The notes under the pieces are model-generated. The model saw only the letters and a list, made by a program, of their open reading frames with translations. It did no database searches and was not told the origin of the DNA. Shown piece after piece: positions 1-7,491 of a DNA stretch of 49,810 nt (the stretch's first letter is position 1; the number at the start of each line of letters is the position of its first letter). Position numbers and translations under genes: made by a program. The DNA lies in assembly GCA_902791625.1 (NCBI GenBank), contig CADAWN010000004.1:1-49810 (forward strand), read 5' to 3'. Source of the DNA: an uncultured Erysipelotrichaceae bacterium (GTDB taxonomy: Bacteria; Bacillota_I; Bacilli_A; RF39; UBA660).

Positions 1-48
1 AGTTGGTTTATGTTTTTCTACTATCTCATCATATTTTTTATTAACCAT
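1..48 (-). CDS. spoVAC: Start of a probable spoVAC (partial, runs off the window)
   Basis: Only the first 16 codons are present. They encode MVNKKYDEIVEKHKPT, preceded by a GGTG ribosome site. The short charged start with a Y-x-x-I/V-V-E motif followed by a Lys-Pro resembles the N-terminus of clostridial SpoVAC, a membrane subunit of the SpoVA channel that moves dipicolinic acid into the forespore. Position supports this: in Bacillus the spoVA genes follow the sigF operon directly. Sixteen residues cannot prove identity, so the call rests mostly on synteny. A terminator separates it from the sigma gene, so it likely has its own promoter. Confidence 0.42.
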   Translation of the reverse strand, partial: MVNKKYDEIVEKHKPT

Positions 49-92
49 ATATTTCACCAGTAATATTATCTACATTTAATAATTTTTTATAC

Positions 93-122
93 AAAAAAAA
101 CTAAAGTTTTACCTTTAGTTTT
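93..122 (-). terminator. Rho-independent terminator of the sigma-factor gene
   Basis: Ten-base arms (97-106 and 113-122) with a six-base loop, followed on the minus strand by a run of T. The stop codon of the sigma gene (101-103) lies inside the stem. Confidence 0.8.
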
Positions 123-736
123 TCAAGTACTTTGTTCTCTTTTCTAGATATTTGAACTTGACTCATTCCTAAACTTTTAGATAATTCACTTTGAGTATAT
201 CCTTCATAATATCTTTTATATATTAATTCTCTTTCTTCTTCATCTAAATTATTTAATTCATTTTGTAAATCTAGATGTGTACTATCTAAATTATTATCGT
301 TTACTAAAATAGAATTATAAATACTTTCACTATTTTCTTCATTTACATAATCTAAGCTTTCTACTTGCCTCATTACTTCATTAATTTCAGCTATTTTATC
401 TTCATCTATTTCAGTTATTAAAGAAACTTCTAGGTCGGTAGGTTTTCTTCCTAATTTTTGATATAACATTTCTCTACATTTATTAATTTCCTTCGAGAGT
501 CGTACAACATCCTTACTTATTTTTATTGGATTATTTTCTCTTATAAAAGTAGTTACTTCACCTATTATATATTGATAAGCATACGTAGAAAATTTAGCAC
601 CTTCATATTTATAATTTTTTAATGCTTTCATAAGACCCATCATACCAACTTGATATAAATCTTCATAATCTCCATAATAATTGTATTTACTAATTATTTT
701 TCTAACTAAGTTTTCATAATCTAAAATTTCTTCCAT
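101..736 (-). CDS. sigF: Sporulation sigma factor of the SigF/SigG type
   Basis: 211-aa sigma-70 family factor. Region 2 (about residues 8-75) has the DLYQVGMMGL core-binding segment and FSTYAYQYIIGEV. It runs into the NNPIKISKDV segment characteristic of forespore sigma factors. Region 3 spans about 80-130. Region 4 (about 155-205) ends in a helix-turn-helix containing GMSQVQISRKE, close to the SigF/SigG consensus. It should direct RNA polymerase to early forespore genes. The start ATG overlaps an AGGTGAT site 8 bases after the STAS gene, so the two are co-transcribed. SigF is preferred over SigG because of the STAS gene upstream and the probable spoVA gene downstream. The usual SpoIIAB kinase gene is missing. 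Confidence 0.82.
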   Translation of the reverse strand: MEEILDYENLVRKIISKYNYYGDYEDLYQVGMMGLMKALKNYKYEGAKFSTYAYQYIIGEVTTFIRENNPIKISKDVVRLSKEINKCREMLYQKLGRKPTDLEVSLITEIDEDKIAEINEVMRQVESLDYVNEENSESIYNSILVNDNNLDSTHLDLQNELNNLDEEERELIYKRYYEGYTQSELSKSLGMSQVQISRKENKVLEKLKVKL

Positions 737-744
737 TTTATCAC

Positions 745-1077
745 CTATAAATTAATTATTTTGTTAATATCTTCTAAACTATCAATGTAATACAAATTAT
801 CTTTTCTTTTACCAAAAATATATTTATTTACTTTTTTTAAACCATATATAACTACACTCCCACAAGTTAGAAATATTTCTGTTAACTTATTCTCAAACTT
901 ATTTAAAAAATTATTATTAAAATTATCTATGTAATTAAAATTAAAAGCATAATACTTCATGCCTTGTTTATATAATAAATAATCTATTTCTTCTTCCAAA
1001 ATATTAATTGTATCCTCCTTTATATCTTCTTCAATCGAAATAAATATTATTCCATTATTTACTTTTGTATATACCAT
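745..1077 (-). CDS. spoIIAA: Divergent STAS-domain protein in the SpoIIAA position
   Basis: 110 aa, close to the 117 aa of SpoIIAA. The pattern is STAS-like: an N-terminal beta strand (GIIFISI), a helix rich in Glu/Leu, a second strand (YYAFNFNYID), a helix, then a strand after a Cys-Gly (GSVVIYGL). In SpoIIAA the second strand is followed by D-S-S-G, whose second Ser is phosphorylated by SpoIIAB. Here the matching segment is D-N-F-N-N-N with no Ser or Thr. So the position and fold suggest the anti-anti-sigma factor, but the phospho-switch residue is lost. Identity is inferred from position and hydrophobic pattern; sequence similarity is weak. Start ATG follows a GAGGCGAT site. Two Spo0A boxes lie upstream. 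Confidence 0.62.
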   Translation of the reverse strand: MVYTKVNNGIIFISIEEDIKEDTINILEEEIDYLLYKQGMKYYAFNFNYIDNFNNNFLNKFENKLTEIFLTCGSVVIYGLKKVNKYIFGKRKDNLYYIDSLEDINKIINL

Positions 1078-1127
1078 ATCATCGCCTCGAACATAATATA
1101 ACTTACTAAATTAATTATTTCTAGTAA

Positions 1128-1134
1128 TTCGACA
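1128..1134 (-). promoter_or_regulatory. Perfect Spo0A box (proximal)
   Basis: Minus strand reads TGTCGAA preceded by TTT, the exact 0A-box consensus, about 50 bases before the STAS start. Spo0A-P activates spoIIA in Bacillus from boxes in the same position. Confidence 0.75.
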
Positions 1135-1153
1135 AAAGATGTCATTTTATTCG

Positions 1154-1160
1154 TTCGACA
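1154..1160 (-). promoter_or_regulatory. Perfect Spo0A box (distal)
   Basis: A second exact TGTCGAA on the minus strand, same orientation and 26 bases (about 2.5 turns) from the first. It abuts the T-run of the ABC-transporter terminator. Two perfect boxes in this short AT-rich spacer are unlikely to be chance. Confidence 0.75.
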
Positions 1161-1185
1161 AAAAAGATAGGAATTTTCCTATCTT
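1160..1185 (-). terminator. Terminator of the ABC exporter gene
   Basis: Ten-base perfect arms 1164-1173 and 1176-1185 with T-run on the minus strand. The stop codon at 1184-1186 overlaps the stem. Confidence 0.8.
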
Positions 1186-2914
1186 ATGAATTTAAAGATT
1201 CTTTAGTATAAAGTTTTTTATAGTTTTCATTTTTCTTTAATAATTCGTCATGTGTTCCTGAATCTACTACTTGTCCATCTTCAACTACATATATAATATC
1301 TGCATCTATTATAGTTGAAAGACGATGTGCGACTATTATTACAGTATGATCTTTAACTAAATTATCTATTGTCTTTTTAATGTATTCTTGTGATTCATTA
1401 TCTAAAGCACTAGTTGCTTCATCAAATAAGATTACTTTACTTTTCTTAGATAATGTTCTTGCGATAGATAATCTTTGTTTTTGACCACCTGATAAATTAA
1501 CTCCACCTTCTCCTAAAAGAGTATCATATCCTTTAGGAAGAGACATTATATAGTCATCTATATATGCTTCTTTTGCATACTCTCTAATTTCTTCTAATGA
1601 TATATTTTCATCAACAATTTCAAAATTTTCTTTTATAGTTCTATTAAATATAAATGGTTCTTGTCTTATTATAGAAATATTCTTTCTTAAACTGTCTTCT
1701 GTTAAATCTTTGATATTAACTCCATCTAGAGTAATCTTTCCTTTTTTTACATCAAATATCCTTGTTAATAGATTAAATAGAGTTGTCTTACCATGACCAC
1801 TTTTACCTACAATAGCTATCTTTTTATTTGGTTCTAAAGTTAGATTAAATCCATTTAGAGTTTGTTTTTCTTTTGGATAAGCAAAAAAAACATTTTTAAA
1901 CTCTACTACCCCTTTTACATCATTTAATTCTTTTGAACCAAACTTAACATCTTTATATAATCTATTTTCTAGAATATCGTTTACTCTTCCTATAGACACT
2001 ACTGTTTTTTGATACATTTTCATGAAATCACTTAAGTTTTCTATTAACCACATATATCTATAAACATAATATGTCATAGCTACAAAGAATGTAAGACTTA
2101 TTTGTTTGTAGTATAAAAGTACTACACATACAAGGAATGTTCCTACTTCCATTAATGATTTAATAAATCTTGTAATTATATGAAATTCTTTTTCTATATC
2201 AATTTCTTTTTCTGATTTTTTATAAATTAGTTTAATTATATCTCTCATGTTAGTTATTAAATTATTTTTAATACCTAATGTTTTAATTTCTCTTATACCT
2301 CTAATTGATTCATTTGTAAGTGCGGTAAATTTATCTTGTTCTGCTTTTCTTTCTTTATGTATTTGTTTCATCTTTGGAGTATATTTTCTTATTACTATCA
2401 TTAGTATACTTAATAAGAATAATATCTCTAGTCCTACTATCCATGAATTAATAAATACATATATAAGTATAACAATCGATGCGAGTAATGATGTAAACAT
2501 ATTTAAAAGTCTTCCAAAAGCAAAACTTAATGTGTCTGCATCATTTGTAATTCTATTAATTATTTCTCCTGATGATTTTTCTTCATAGGCAATCGCAGGA
2601 AGATTAAGAGCTTTTTTATAAGCATTATAGCCTAATCTTCTTGTTAAAATACTTTCTACCTTATATAACATTGAATTACCTATCTGACTAAATATTCCAT
2701 CAAAAGTTAATTCTATAAATAGATAAATTAATAAGTAAATAACTGCACTCTTTAACTGCATCTTAGTAATAGCTTCAACTGCACTACCATTTAAATAACC
2801 AGTAAATATTTCAGCCATACCATGTAAAAAAATTATTATACTTGCAATTATAAGTCTGAACTTTTCTTTACCTAACAATTTAATTAGAGGTTTAAATTCT
2901 TTTATACCTTTCAT
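1184..2914 (-). CDS. ABC exporter half-transporter (membrane domain fused to ATPase)
   Basis: 576 aa. The N-terminal half (about 10-315) carries six hydrophobic segments of a type-I exporter domain. The C-terminal half (about 335-570) is a complete ATPase: Walker A GKSGHGKTT, Q-loop IIRQEP, signature LSGGQKQRLSIARTL, Walker B VILFDEATSALD and the switch His in VAHRLST. It is of the MsbA/LmrA/bacteriocin-export kind and works as a homo- or heterodimer; substrate unknown. I start it at the ATG at 2914 because TGGAGG lies just upstream. A longer reading from a TTG at 2953 would run through the upstream terminator hairpin. It stands alone between two terminators, interrupting the dacF-spoIIA synteny seen in Bacillus. 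Confidence 0.93.
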   Translation of the reverse strand: MKGIKEFKPLIKLLGKEKFRLIIASIIIFLHGMAEIFTGYLNGSAVEAITKMQLKSAVIYLLIYLFIELTFDGIFSQIGNSMLYKVESILTRRLGYNAYKKALNLPAIAYEEKSSGEIINRITNDADTLSFAFGRLLNMFTSLLASIVILIYVFINSWIVGLEILFLLSILMIVIRKYTPKMKQIHKERKAEQDKFTALTNESIRGIREIKTLGIKNNLITNMRDIIKLIYKKSEKEIDIEKEFHIITRFIKSLMEVGTFLVCVVLLYYKQISLTFFVAMTYYVYRYMWLIENLSDFMKMYQKTVVSIGRVNDILENRLYKDVKFGSKELNDVKGVVEFKNVFFAYPKEKQTLNGFNLTLEPNKKIAIVGKSGHGKTTLFNLLTRIFDVKKGKITLDGVNIKDLTEDSLRKNISIIRQEPFIFNRTIKENFEIVDENISLEEIREYAKEAYIDDYIMSLPKGYDTLLGEGGVNLSGGQKQRLSIARTLSKKSKVILFDEATSALDNESQEYIKKTIDNLVKDHTVIIVAHRLSTIIDADIIYVVEDGQVVDSGTHDELLKKNENYKKLYTKESLNS

Positions 2915-2924
2915 TTCAACCTCC

Positions 2925-2950
2925 AAAAAAAAGACTATCTTATGATAGTC
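2925..2950 (-). terminator. Terminator of the 27-aa peptide gene
   Basis: Arms 2933-2939 and 2944-2950 with a TTAT-type loop, then eight T on the minus strand. It ends a few bases before the ribosome site of the ABC exporter. Confidence 0.82.
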
Positions 2951-2978
2951 CAAAGTATTATTATATATTTTTTATATA

Positions 2979-3062
2979 TTAGCGAGCAGAAAAACGATTA
3001 AATCTTTCCCCTCTAATCTTTGAAACTACCATGACTTTATTATTAAACTTGAATTTAACCAT
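2979..3062 (-). CDS. 27-aa basic peptide gene, monocistronic, function unknown
   Basis: Small gene encoding 27 residues beginning MVKFKFNNKV and ending RFNRFSAR. It is rich in Lys, Arg, Asn and Phe, has no Asp and one Glu, no signal peptide and no membrane segment. Everything around it looks like a real, strongly expressed gene: a consensus promoter (TTGACA, 17-base spacer, TATTAT), an AAAGGAGT ribosome site 7 bases before the ATG, and a sharp terminator 30 bases after the TAA. I do not recognise the family. It could be a nucleic-acid-binding or ribosome-associated micropeptide, or a short-peptide gene whose RNA is the functional product. Confidence 0.72.
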   Translation of the reverse strand: MVKFKFNNKVMVVSKIRGERFNRFSAR

Positions 3063-3095
3063 TTTTCTCACTCCTTTCTCTTTAAATTCCCCTAC

Positions 3096-3124
3096 ATAAT
3101 AACACACTTTATCATATGTGTCAA
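3096..3124 (-). promoter_or_regulatory. Near-perfect SigA promoter for the 27-aa peptide
   Basis: Minus strand: TTGACA (3119-3124), 17-base spacer, TATTAT (3096-3101). Transcription would start near 3088 and give a short mRNA of roughly 150 bases ending at the terminator at 2925. Confidence 0.85.
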
Positions 3125-3140
3125 CCTTATTAGTTTAACA

Positions 3141-4292
3141 CTAGTAATTCATTACCCCACTTGTAATATTTTTTAGATTGTTTAAAAGTAAATTAATAAA
3201 TGTTTGTTTTTCTACTTTTTCTTTTACAATTACATCTACAGTTTTAATCTTTTTCTTATTTTGATATACATCTATTACTCCTACTTTATCATTCTTTTTT
3301 AGAGGTAAATTAATCTTACTTACTTTTACTTTAGTAGTATAATTCTTGTTCTTTATACCTTTATCTTCTAATAAAACTATATCTTCTTTTGGATATATCT
3401 TTATTTCTTTTTTACTAGATTTTTCTAATTTAATTTTCTTAATAACATTTTCTTTTTTCTTAACTACATTTACTTGTTTTAAATTAAATCCATAATCTAA
3501 AAGTTTACTAGTCTCCTCATTTCTTACTTTAGCTACTTCTTCTCCTAAAACTATAGCAATTAATCTCATATTATCTCTTTTAGCAGTAGCAGCAATACAG
3601 TATTTTGCATTATCAGTATGGCCTGTTTTTAATCCATCACTTCCAGGATATGAATGAATTAGTTTATTAGTATTTACTAACCAAAATTTATTTGGAGTAT
3701 CTTCTCTTAAATAATCTTCATAAACACTAGAAAACTTTAATATATCTTTATGACTAAGCAATTCTTTAGCAATTATTGCCATATCATAAGCTGATGAAAA
3801 GTGTCCTTCTTCATCTAATCCAGTAGAGTTTTTAAATACTGTATTTTTAAGTCCTAAACTTTTAACTTTATCATTCATCTTTTTAACAAACTTATCTTCT
3901 GTTCCACTTATATATTCAGCCATAGCAACTACTGCATCATTAGCACTAGCCATAGATATTCCTTTAAATAAATCTCTTACCGTCATCTTTTCATTAGCTG
4001 CTAGATATATTTGTGATCCTCCCATATCAGCTGCATTTTTAGATACAGTTACAACATCATCCCATTTAATTTTTTTACTTTCTATACTTTCAAGTATTAT
4101 TATTTGAGCAACCATTTTTGTCATAGAAGCTACTGCTACTTGTTTATCTTTTTCTTTTTCATAAATAATGGTACCTGTCTCTTCTTCCATTAATACACCT
4201 GATGTTGCATTGGGTATTAAATCTTCTTCTGCATGAACACTAATAGGAATAACTAATATACATAATATTAATAAAATAATTATCTTTTTCAT
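3141..4292 (-). CDS. dacF: D-alanyl-D-alanine carboxypeptidase (DacF-like, peptidase S11)
   Basis: 383 aa, secreted: signal peptide 1-21 ending VHA. The penicillin-binding fold carries all three active-site motifs: S56-M-T-K59 (nucleophile and general base), S116-A-N118, and K222-T-G. About 290-360 is a beta-rich PBP5-type C-terminal domain, followed by a possible amphipathic anchor helix. It removes the terminal D-Ala from peptidoglycan stem peptides. In Bacillus dacF sits immediately upstream of spoIIA and is made in the forespore; here it lies two genes upstream on the same strand, so DacF is the best guess, though a vegetative DacA-type role is possible. The ATG has a TAGGAGTG site. Confidence 0.9.
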   Translation of the reverse strand: MKKIIILLILCILVIPISVHAEEDLIPNATSGVLMEEETGTIIYEKEKDKQVAVASMTKMVAQIIILESIESKKIKWDDVVTVSKNAADMGGSQIYLAANEKMTVRDLFKGISMASANDAVVAMAEYISGTEDKFVKKMNDKVKSLGLKNTVFKNSTGLDEEGHFSSAYDMAIIAKELLSHKDILKFSSVYEDYLREDTPNKFWLVNTNKLIHSYPGSDGLKTGHTDNAKYCIAATAKRDNMRLIAIVLGEEVAKVRNEETSKLLDYGFNLKQVNVVKKKENVIKKIKLEKSSKKEIKIYPKEDIVLLEDKGIKNKNYTTKVKVSKINLPLKKNDKVGVIDVYQNKKKIKTVDVIVKEKVEKQTFINLLLNNLKNITSGVMNY

Positions 4293-4326
4293 AAATTCAC
4301 TCCTATTAATAATTATTCAAAATACG

Positions 4327-4352
4327 ACAAAAAAAGAACTATAAAGTTCTTT
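4327..4352 (-). terminator. Terminator of the pncC-nudix operon
   Basis: Arms 4333-4340 and 4345-4352, four-base loop, T-run on the minus strand. Contains the Nudix stop codon (4339-4341). Confidence 0.78.
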
Positions 4353-4860
4353 CATATTCATCTAAAACATTTAACATTTCTTCCACAATTATTTTATTCA
4401 TTGGATTATCTGGAATACTATCAACTAAAACTTTTTTTACATTTTTTAAAGGTATAACTTTAACAACATAATTACCATCTTGTTCCCACTCATCTAAATC
4501 ATCTAAATTAGCTTCATCCATATTAAATACTTTATTTGTTTTAATGATATAGTAATATATTTCATTCTTTCTATTTTTACCACTATTTCTATAGTTTTTG
4601 GTGTAATAAATAATTTTTACAAAAGGATTAAGTGTTACTTCTTCTAATTCTATTCCAGTTTCTTCCTTTATTTCTCTAATTAAACAGTCCTTTAGAGTCT
4701 CTCCTTCTTCTAAATGTCCACCCGGAAATTGATATGTTTTATGTGAGTAACCTAGTGTTATTTCATCTTTATTATTTATTATTAATCCTTTAGTTCTTAC
4801 TACCACTTCATCTATATCGTCTTCTTTTAAATTATCATGATTAAATACTATTTGTTTCAT
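4339..4860 (-). CDS. Nudix hydrolase
   Basis: 173 aa. A complete Nudix box lies at about 47-69: GGHLEEGE, then REIKEETGIE, matching G-x5-E-x7-R-E-U-x-E-E-x-G-U; the Glu residues bind the catalytic divalent metal. Such enzymes cleave nucleoside-diphosphate-linked compounds; the substrate cannot be told from sequence. The start is coupled to the upstream amidase gene (8-base gap containing TAGGTGAT), so the two form a two-gene operon closed by the terminator that overlaps its stop. The pairing with a PncC-type enzyme hints at nucleotide or cofactor clean-up, which is an inference. Confidence 0.9.
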   Translation of the reverse strand: MKQIVFNHDNLKEDDIDEVVVRTKGLIINNKDEITLGYSHKTYQFPGGHLEEGETLKDCLIREIKEETGIELEEVTLNPFVKIIYYTKNYRNSGKNRKNEIYYYIIKTNKVFNMDEANLDDLDEWEQDGNYVVKVIPLKNVKKVLVDSIPDNPMNKIIVEEMLNVLDEYERTL

Positions 4861-4868
4861 ACTATCAC

Positions 4869-5333
4869 CTATATTATTTCTAATAGTTTTTCTTTTACTA
4901 ATTTTATTACTTCTTCTTTATTTTCTTTTCTTGTTTCTTTATCTACTTTTATTTGAAAAGTATTGATAGTATCACTATCTCTATCATATATACAAATATA
5001 TACAATATTATCTTCACCAAATAAATTATTTTTATCCACTCTATTTAGTTTACCTGTTATACCTACTCCATAATTAGAGTTAGTATAACTAGTTATAGTT
5101 TTAGCCATACTTATAGCTGTTTCCATACTATAAACAGAGTATTTATTAATTACTTCTTCATCAACACCTATTTTTATTTTAAATTCATTTGAATATGTTA
5201 CTGCACCAAATTTAAATACTTCACTTGATCCTTCTATATTAGTTATTTCATTAGCTAGAGATCCTCCAGTACAAGATTCCATTGTACTTATTGTTTTATT
5301 ATTTTTAGTTAATTTTTCTATTATTTCTTTCAT
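4869..5333 (-). CDS. pncC: Nicotinamide-nucleotide amidohydrolase (CinA C-terminal domain, PncC)
   Basis: 154 aa, consisting only of the CinA C-terminal domain. Diagnostic features are MESCTGGSLANEIT near the N-terminus (the Ser of SCTGG is the proposed nucleophile), GAVTYSNEFKIKIG, and YGVGITGK. The enzyme deamidates NMN to nicotinic acid mononucleotide in the pyridine-nucleotide cycle. There is no N-terminal molybdopterin-like COG1058 domain, as in stand-alone PncC. Start ATG at 5333 is chosen for its GGTGAT site; a TTG at 5366 would begin inside the terminator of the next gene upstream. Confidence 0.88.
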   Translation of the reverse strand: MKEIIEKLTKNNKTISTMESCTGGSLANEITNIEGSSEVFKFGAVTYSNEFKIKIGVDEEVINKYSVYSMETAISMAKTITSYTNSNYGVGITGKLNRVDKNNLFGEDNIVYICIYDRDSDTINTFQIKVDKETRKENKEEVIKLVKEKLLEII

Positions 5334-5360
5334 ACTATCACCAATTTTATAATAACACAA

Positions 5361-5395
5361 AAACAAAAAAATCTCTAAAATATTTAGAGATTTTT
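5361..5395 (-). terminator. Terminator of the DUF11-repeat surface protein gene
   Basis: Thirteen-base arms 5367-5379 and 5383-5395 around a three-base loop, with an A/T tract downstream on the minus strand. Confidence 0.85.
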
Positions 5396-5406
5396 GATTT
5401 AATTAT

Positions 5407-7353
5407 TTACTTTTTAATAGTCTTTCTAATAACTACTAATCCAGATCCAACGATTGCTAAACCTAATATAATTAAATAAATTGATTTATTTGCATCTGTA
5501 TCAGGCACTGGTACATCTAATGGATTTACTAACTCATTAAGGAACATTTTATTACCATAATCATTGTATTCTGTAGTTGAACCTGTTTTTAATGTTGCAT
5601 ATTGTAAATAAGCTTTGTTTTTAACTTCTGATACTCCACCTACTACATCAACACTATAAGCAAGTATTTCACCAGTCTCAGCAGCAACTTCTTTTTCCCA
5701 TACTAATGTTGTTGTTCCATCTTCATTTTCAGTTACTTTTGGTTCTAAAGCAGTTGTTCCTACTTTCGCACTATTTTTCTTATATTTTATTCCTTTACTA
5801 AGTGTATCTGTAATCTTAATTTTTTCTTTAGCTTTTGAAGAGTTTATATAAGAAATAGTATATCTAATTACATTTCCTTTTTCTACTTTAGCTCCATCTT
5901 TACCATTAGGAGTATCACTAGCATATGCTTTACTAGGAAGTGGATTTTCTAATTCTCCTAGATTATACTCAATATCTCCAATTTTAGCTACAGCTTTATT
6001 AGATACTTTGTTATTAACATAGTCTTTTCCAACTTTTACACTATAAGTTAAATTTATTTCTGATTTAAGATTAATCTCCCATACTATTGTTGTTGTTCCA
6101 TCATTATTTTCAGTTACAGATTTTGGATCTGTTTTAGTTTCTCCAATATAAGCACTATCAGCTTTATATTTTAATCCTTTACTTAATGTATCTGTTATAG
6201 TAATAGTATCATTCCATGAAGCATTAGGTTTTATATTAATGTTATATTTAATTTCATCATTTATTCTTACCATTGAATTATTTTTACCTGGTGTATCACC
6301 AGCATAAGTTTTACTACCAGTTATTGATTGAGGAACTAAGAATTGAACATCAGTACCACCAAATCTAAAATTGTTTTTAGTTAATGATGCCGCTGATCCA
6401 TTAAATGTATCTTTATCAATATAATGACCAAATCCAAGTTTAATTTCACCATCATTCATTTGTTTATTTATAACAATAGATACATTTTGTGTATCAGGAT
6501 CTTTCCATCCAGCATCTCCAGTATTATTAGTTTTACTTGAAATAACACAATTGTCAATATTATTAGTATCAATTTCTCCATTTATATATAATTGTGTTTT
6601 TGTTTTATCTTGCGCAGCTAAATATATATCATCTTTTTTTACACCAAATATTTTAGCTAATTCATATTGTGTTTTTGTAGTATCAGCATCTATATCGCTG
6701 TAATATAATATCATATCTTCATTTTGATATGGTGTATCTGTACCTGCTTCATAAAGATTAATAGTATATTCAAGCATATCTTGTACATCTTTTGTTTGAG
6801 CACTGATATTTTCACTATTAACTATAGATATACCTAAATATCTATGTTTATGTGTTCCATTTACATAGATTTTAATTCTATTTTTTGTAATAGTACTTGT
6901 TAATTTAGTTGGTGTTATTTTTACATCTATATATTTATTACCTATTTTATATAGTTTTTTAAATAATACATATTCACCATTTGTAAAGTTATAAACTCCA
7001 CTATTATCATTAATATTTGCATCAAATTTTACTCCAAGTCCCCTAATATTATCTTCAGAACTATTATATTTAATACCTTGAGCTGTTGTTACTATATTAG
7101 CTTGTAATGTATTATAGTCATCATCTGAAATTCTTTCAGTACTTGGATCAGCTGGTTGTGAACTAGGCTCCTTTAAATTATATAGTGGTTTAAGATATAC
7201 TTGTTTTCCTTTTTTTAACGTATAAGTCTTAAATCCTGCTTGATCCATCTTAGTACCAGAGGTAAAACCAGTATCTGCATATACATTACCTACAAAGAAG
7301 AATGTAAGTAAAAGTACTAATGTTTTACTTAAAAGTTTTAATTTTTCTTTCAT
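5407..7353 (-). CDS. Secreted cell-surface protein with DUF11 repeats and a VPDTD sorting signal
   Basis: 648 aa. Signal peptide 1-26 (ends VYA). Residues about 30-340 form an N-terminal region I cannot assign. Two DUF11-type beta-sandwich repeats follow (about 350-460 and 480-595). Each has a DTLSKG(L/I)KYK core and a GTTT(I/L)VWE strand, so they are clear duplicates. The C-terminus is a classic wall-sorting tail: PVPDTDA, a hydrophobic helix starting YLIILGL and a basic end IRKTIKK. The motif departs from LPXTG: V replaces L and D replaces the cleaved G. The sortase at 34632 is the only candidate in the window. Likely an adhesin or pilin-like surface protein. Good RBS GGGAGTG; monocistronic. 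Confidence 0.85.
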   Translation of the reverse strand: MKEKLKLLSKTLVLLLTFFFVGNVYADTGFTSGTKMDQAGFKTYTLKKGKQVYLKPLYNLKEPSSQPADPSTERISDDDYNTLQANIVTTAQGIKYNSSEDNIRGLGVKFDANINDNSGVYNFTNGEYVLFKKLYKIGNKYIDVKITPTKLTSTITKNRIKIYVNGTHKHRYLGISIVNSENISAQTKDVQDMLEYTINLYEAGTDTPYQNEDMILYYSDIDADTTKTQYELAKIFGVKKDDIYLAAQDKTKTQLYINGEIDTNNIDNCVISSKTNNTGDAGWKDPDTQNVSIVINKQMNDGEIKLGFGHYIDKDTFNGSAASLTKNNFRFGGTDVQFLVPQSITGSKTYAGDTPGKNNSMVRINDEIKYNINIKPNASWNDTITITDTLSKGLKYKADSAYIGETKTDPKSVTENNDGTTTIVWEINLKSEINLTYSVKVGKDYVNNKVSNKAVAKIGDIEYNLGELENPLPSKAYASDTPNGKDGAKVEKGNVIRYTISYINSSKAKEKIKITDTLSKGIKYKKNSAKVGTTALEPKVTENEDGTTTLVWEKEVAAETGEILAYSVDVVGGVSEVKNKAYLQYATLKTGSTTEYNDYGNKMFLNELVNPLDVPVPDTDANKSIYLIILGLAIVGSGLVVIRKTIKK

Positions 7354-7463
7354 TAAAAATCACTCCCTATCTATATTAATAAATAACATTTATTTTTTAT
7401 TTTTACAATCATTTTACAATTTATTATATATAGTATGTGTAAAATATTGTAAATTATTAGTGA

Positions 7464-7491
7464 TAAAAAAAGAAGTTTTATACTTCTTTTT
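7464..7491 (-). terminator. Terminator at the end of the glycan locus
   Basis: Ten-base arms 7466-7475 and 7482-7491 with T-run on the minus strand, overlapping the last stop codon of the 14-kb locus. Confidence 0.82.

Noticed and set aside
737..744. A hidden spoIIAB between the STAS and sigma genes
   Set aside because: Only eight bases separate them and they hold the ribosome site.
2915..2953. Longer ABC exporter starting at a TTG
   Set aside because: The extra codons run through the upstream terminator hairpin; ATG 2914 has a strong ribosome site.
4323..4329. Spo0A box upstream of dacF
   Set aside because: Reads TGTCGTA, one mismatch, single copy, next to a terminator T-run.
5334..5366. 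Longer PncC starting at a TTG
   Set aside because: It begins in the T-run of another terminator; ATG 5333 has a proper ribosome site.
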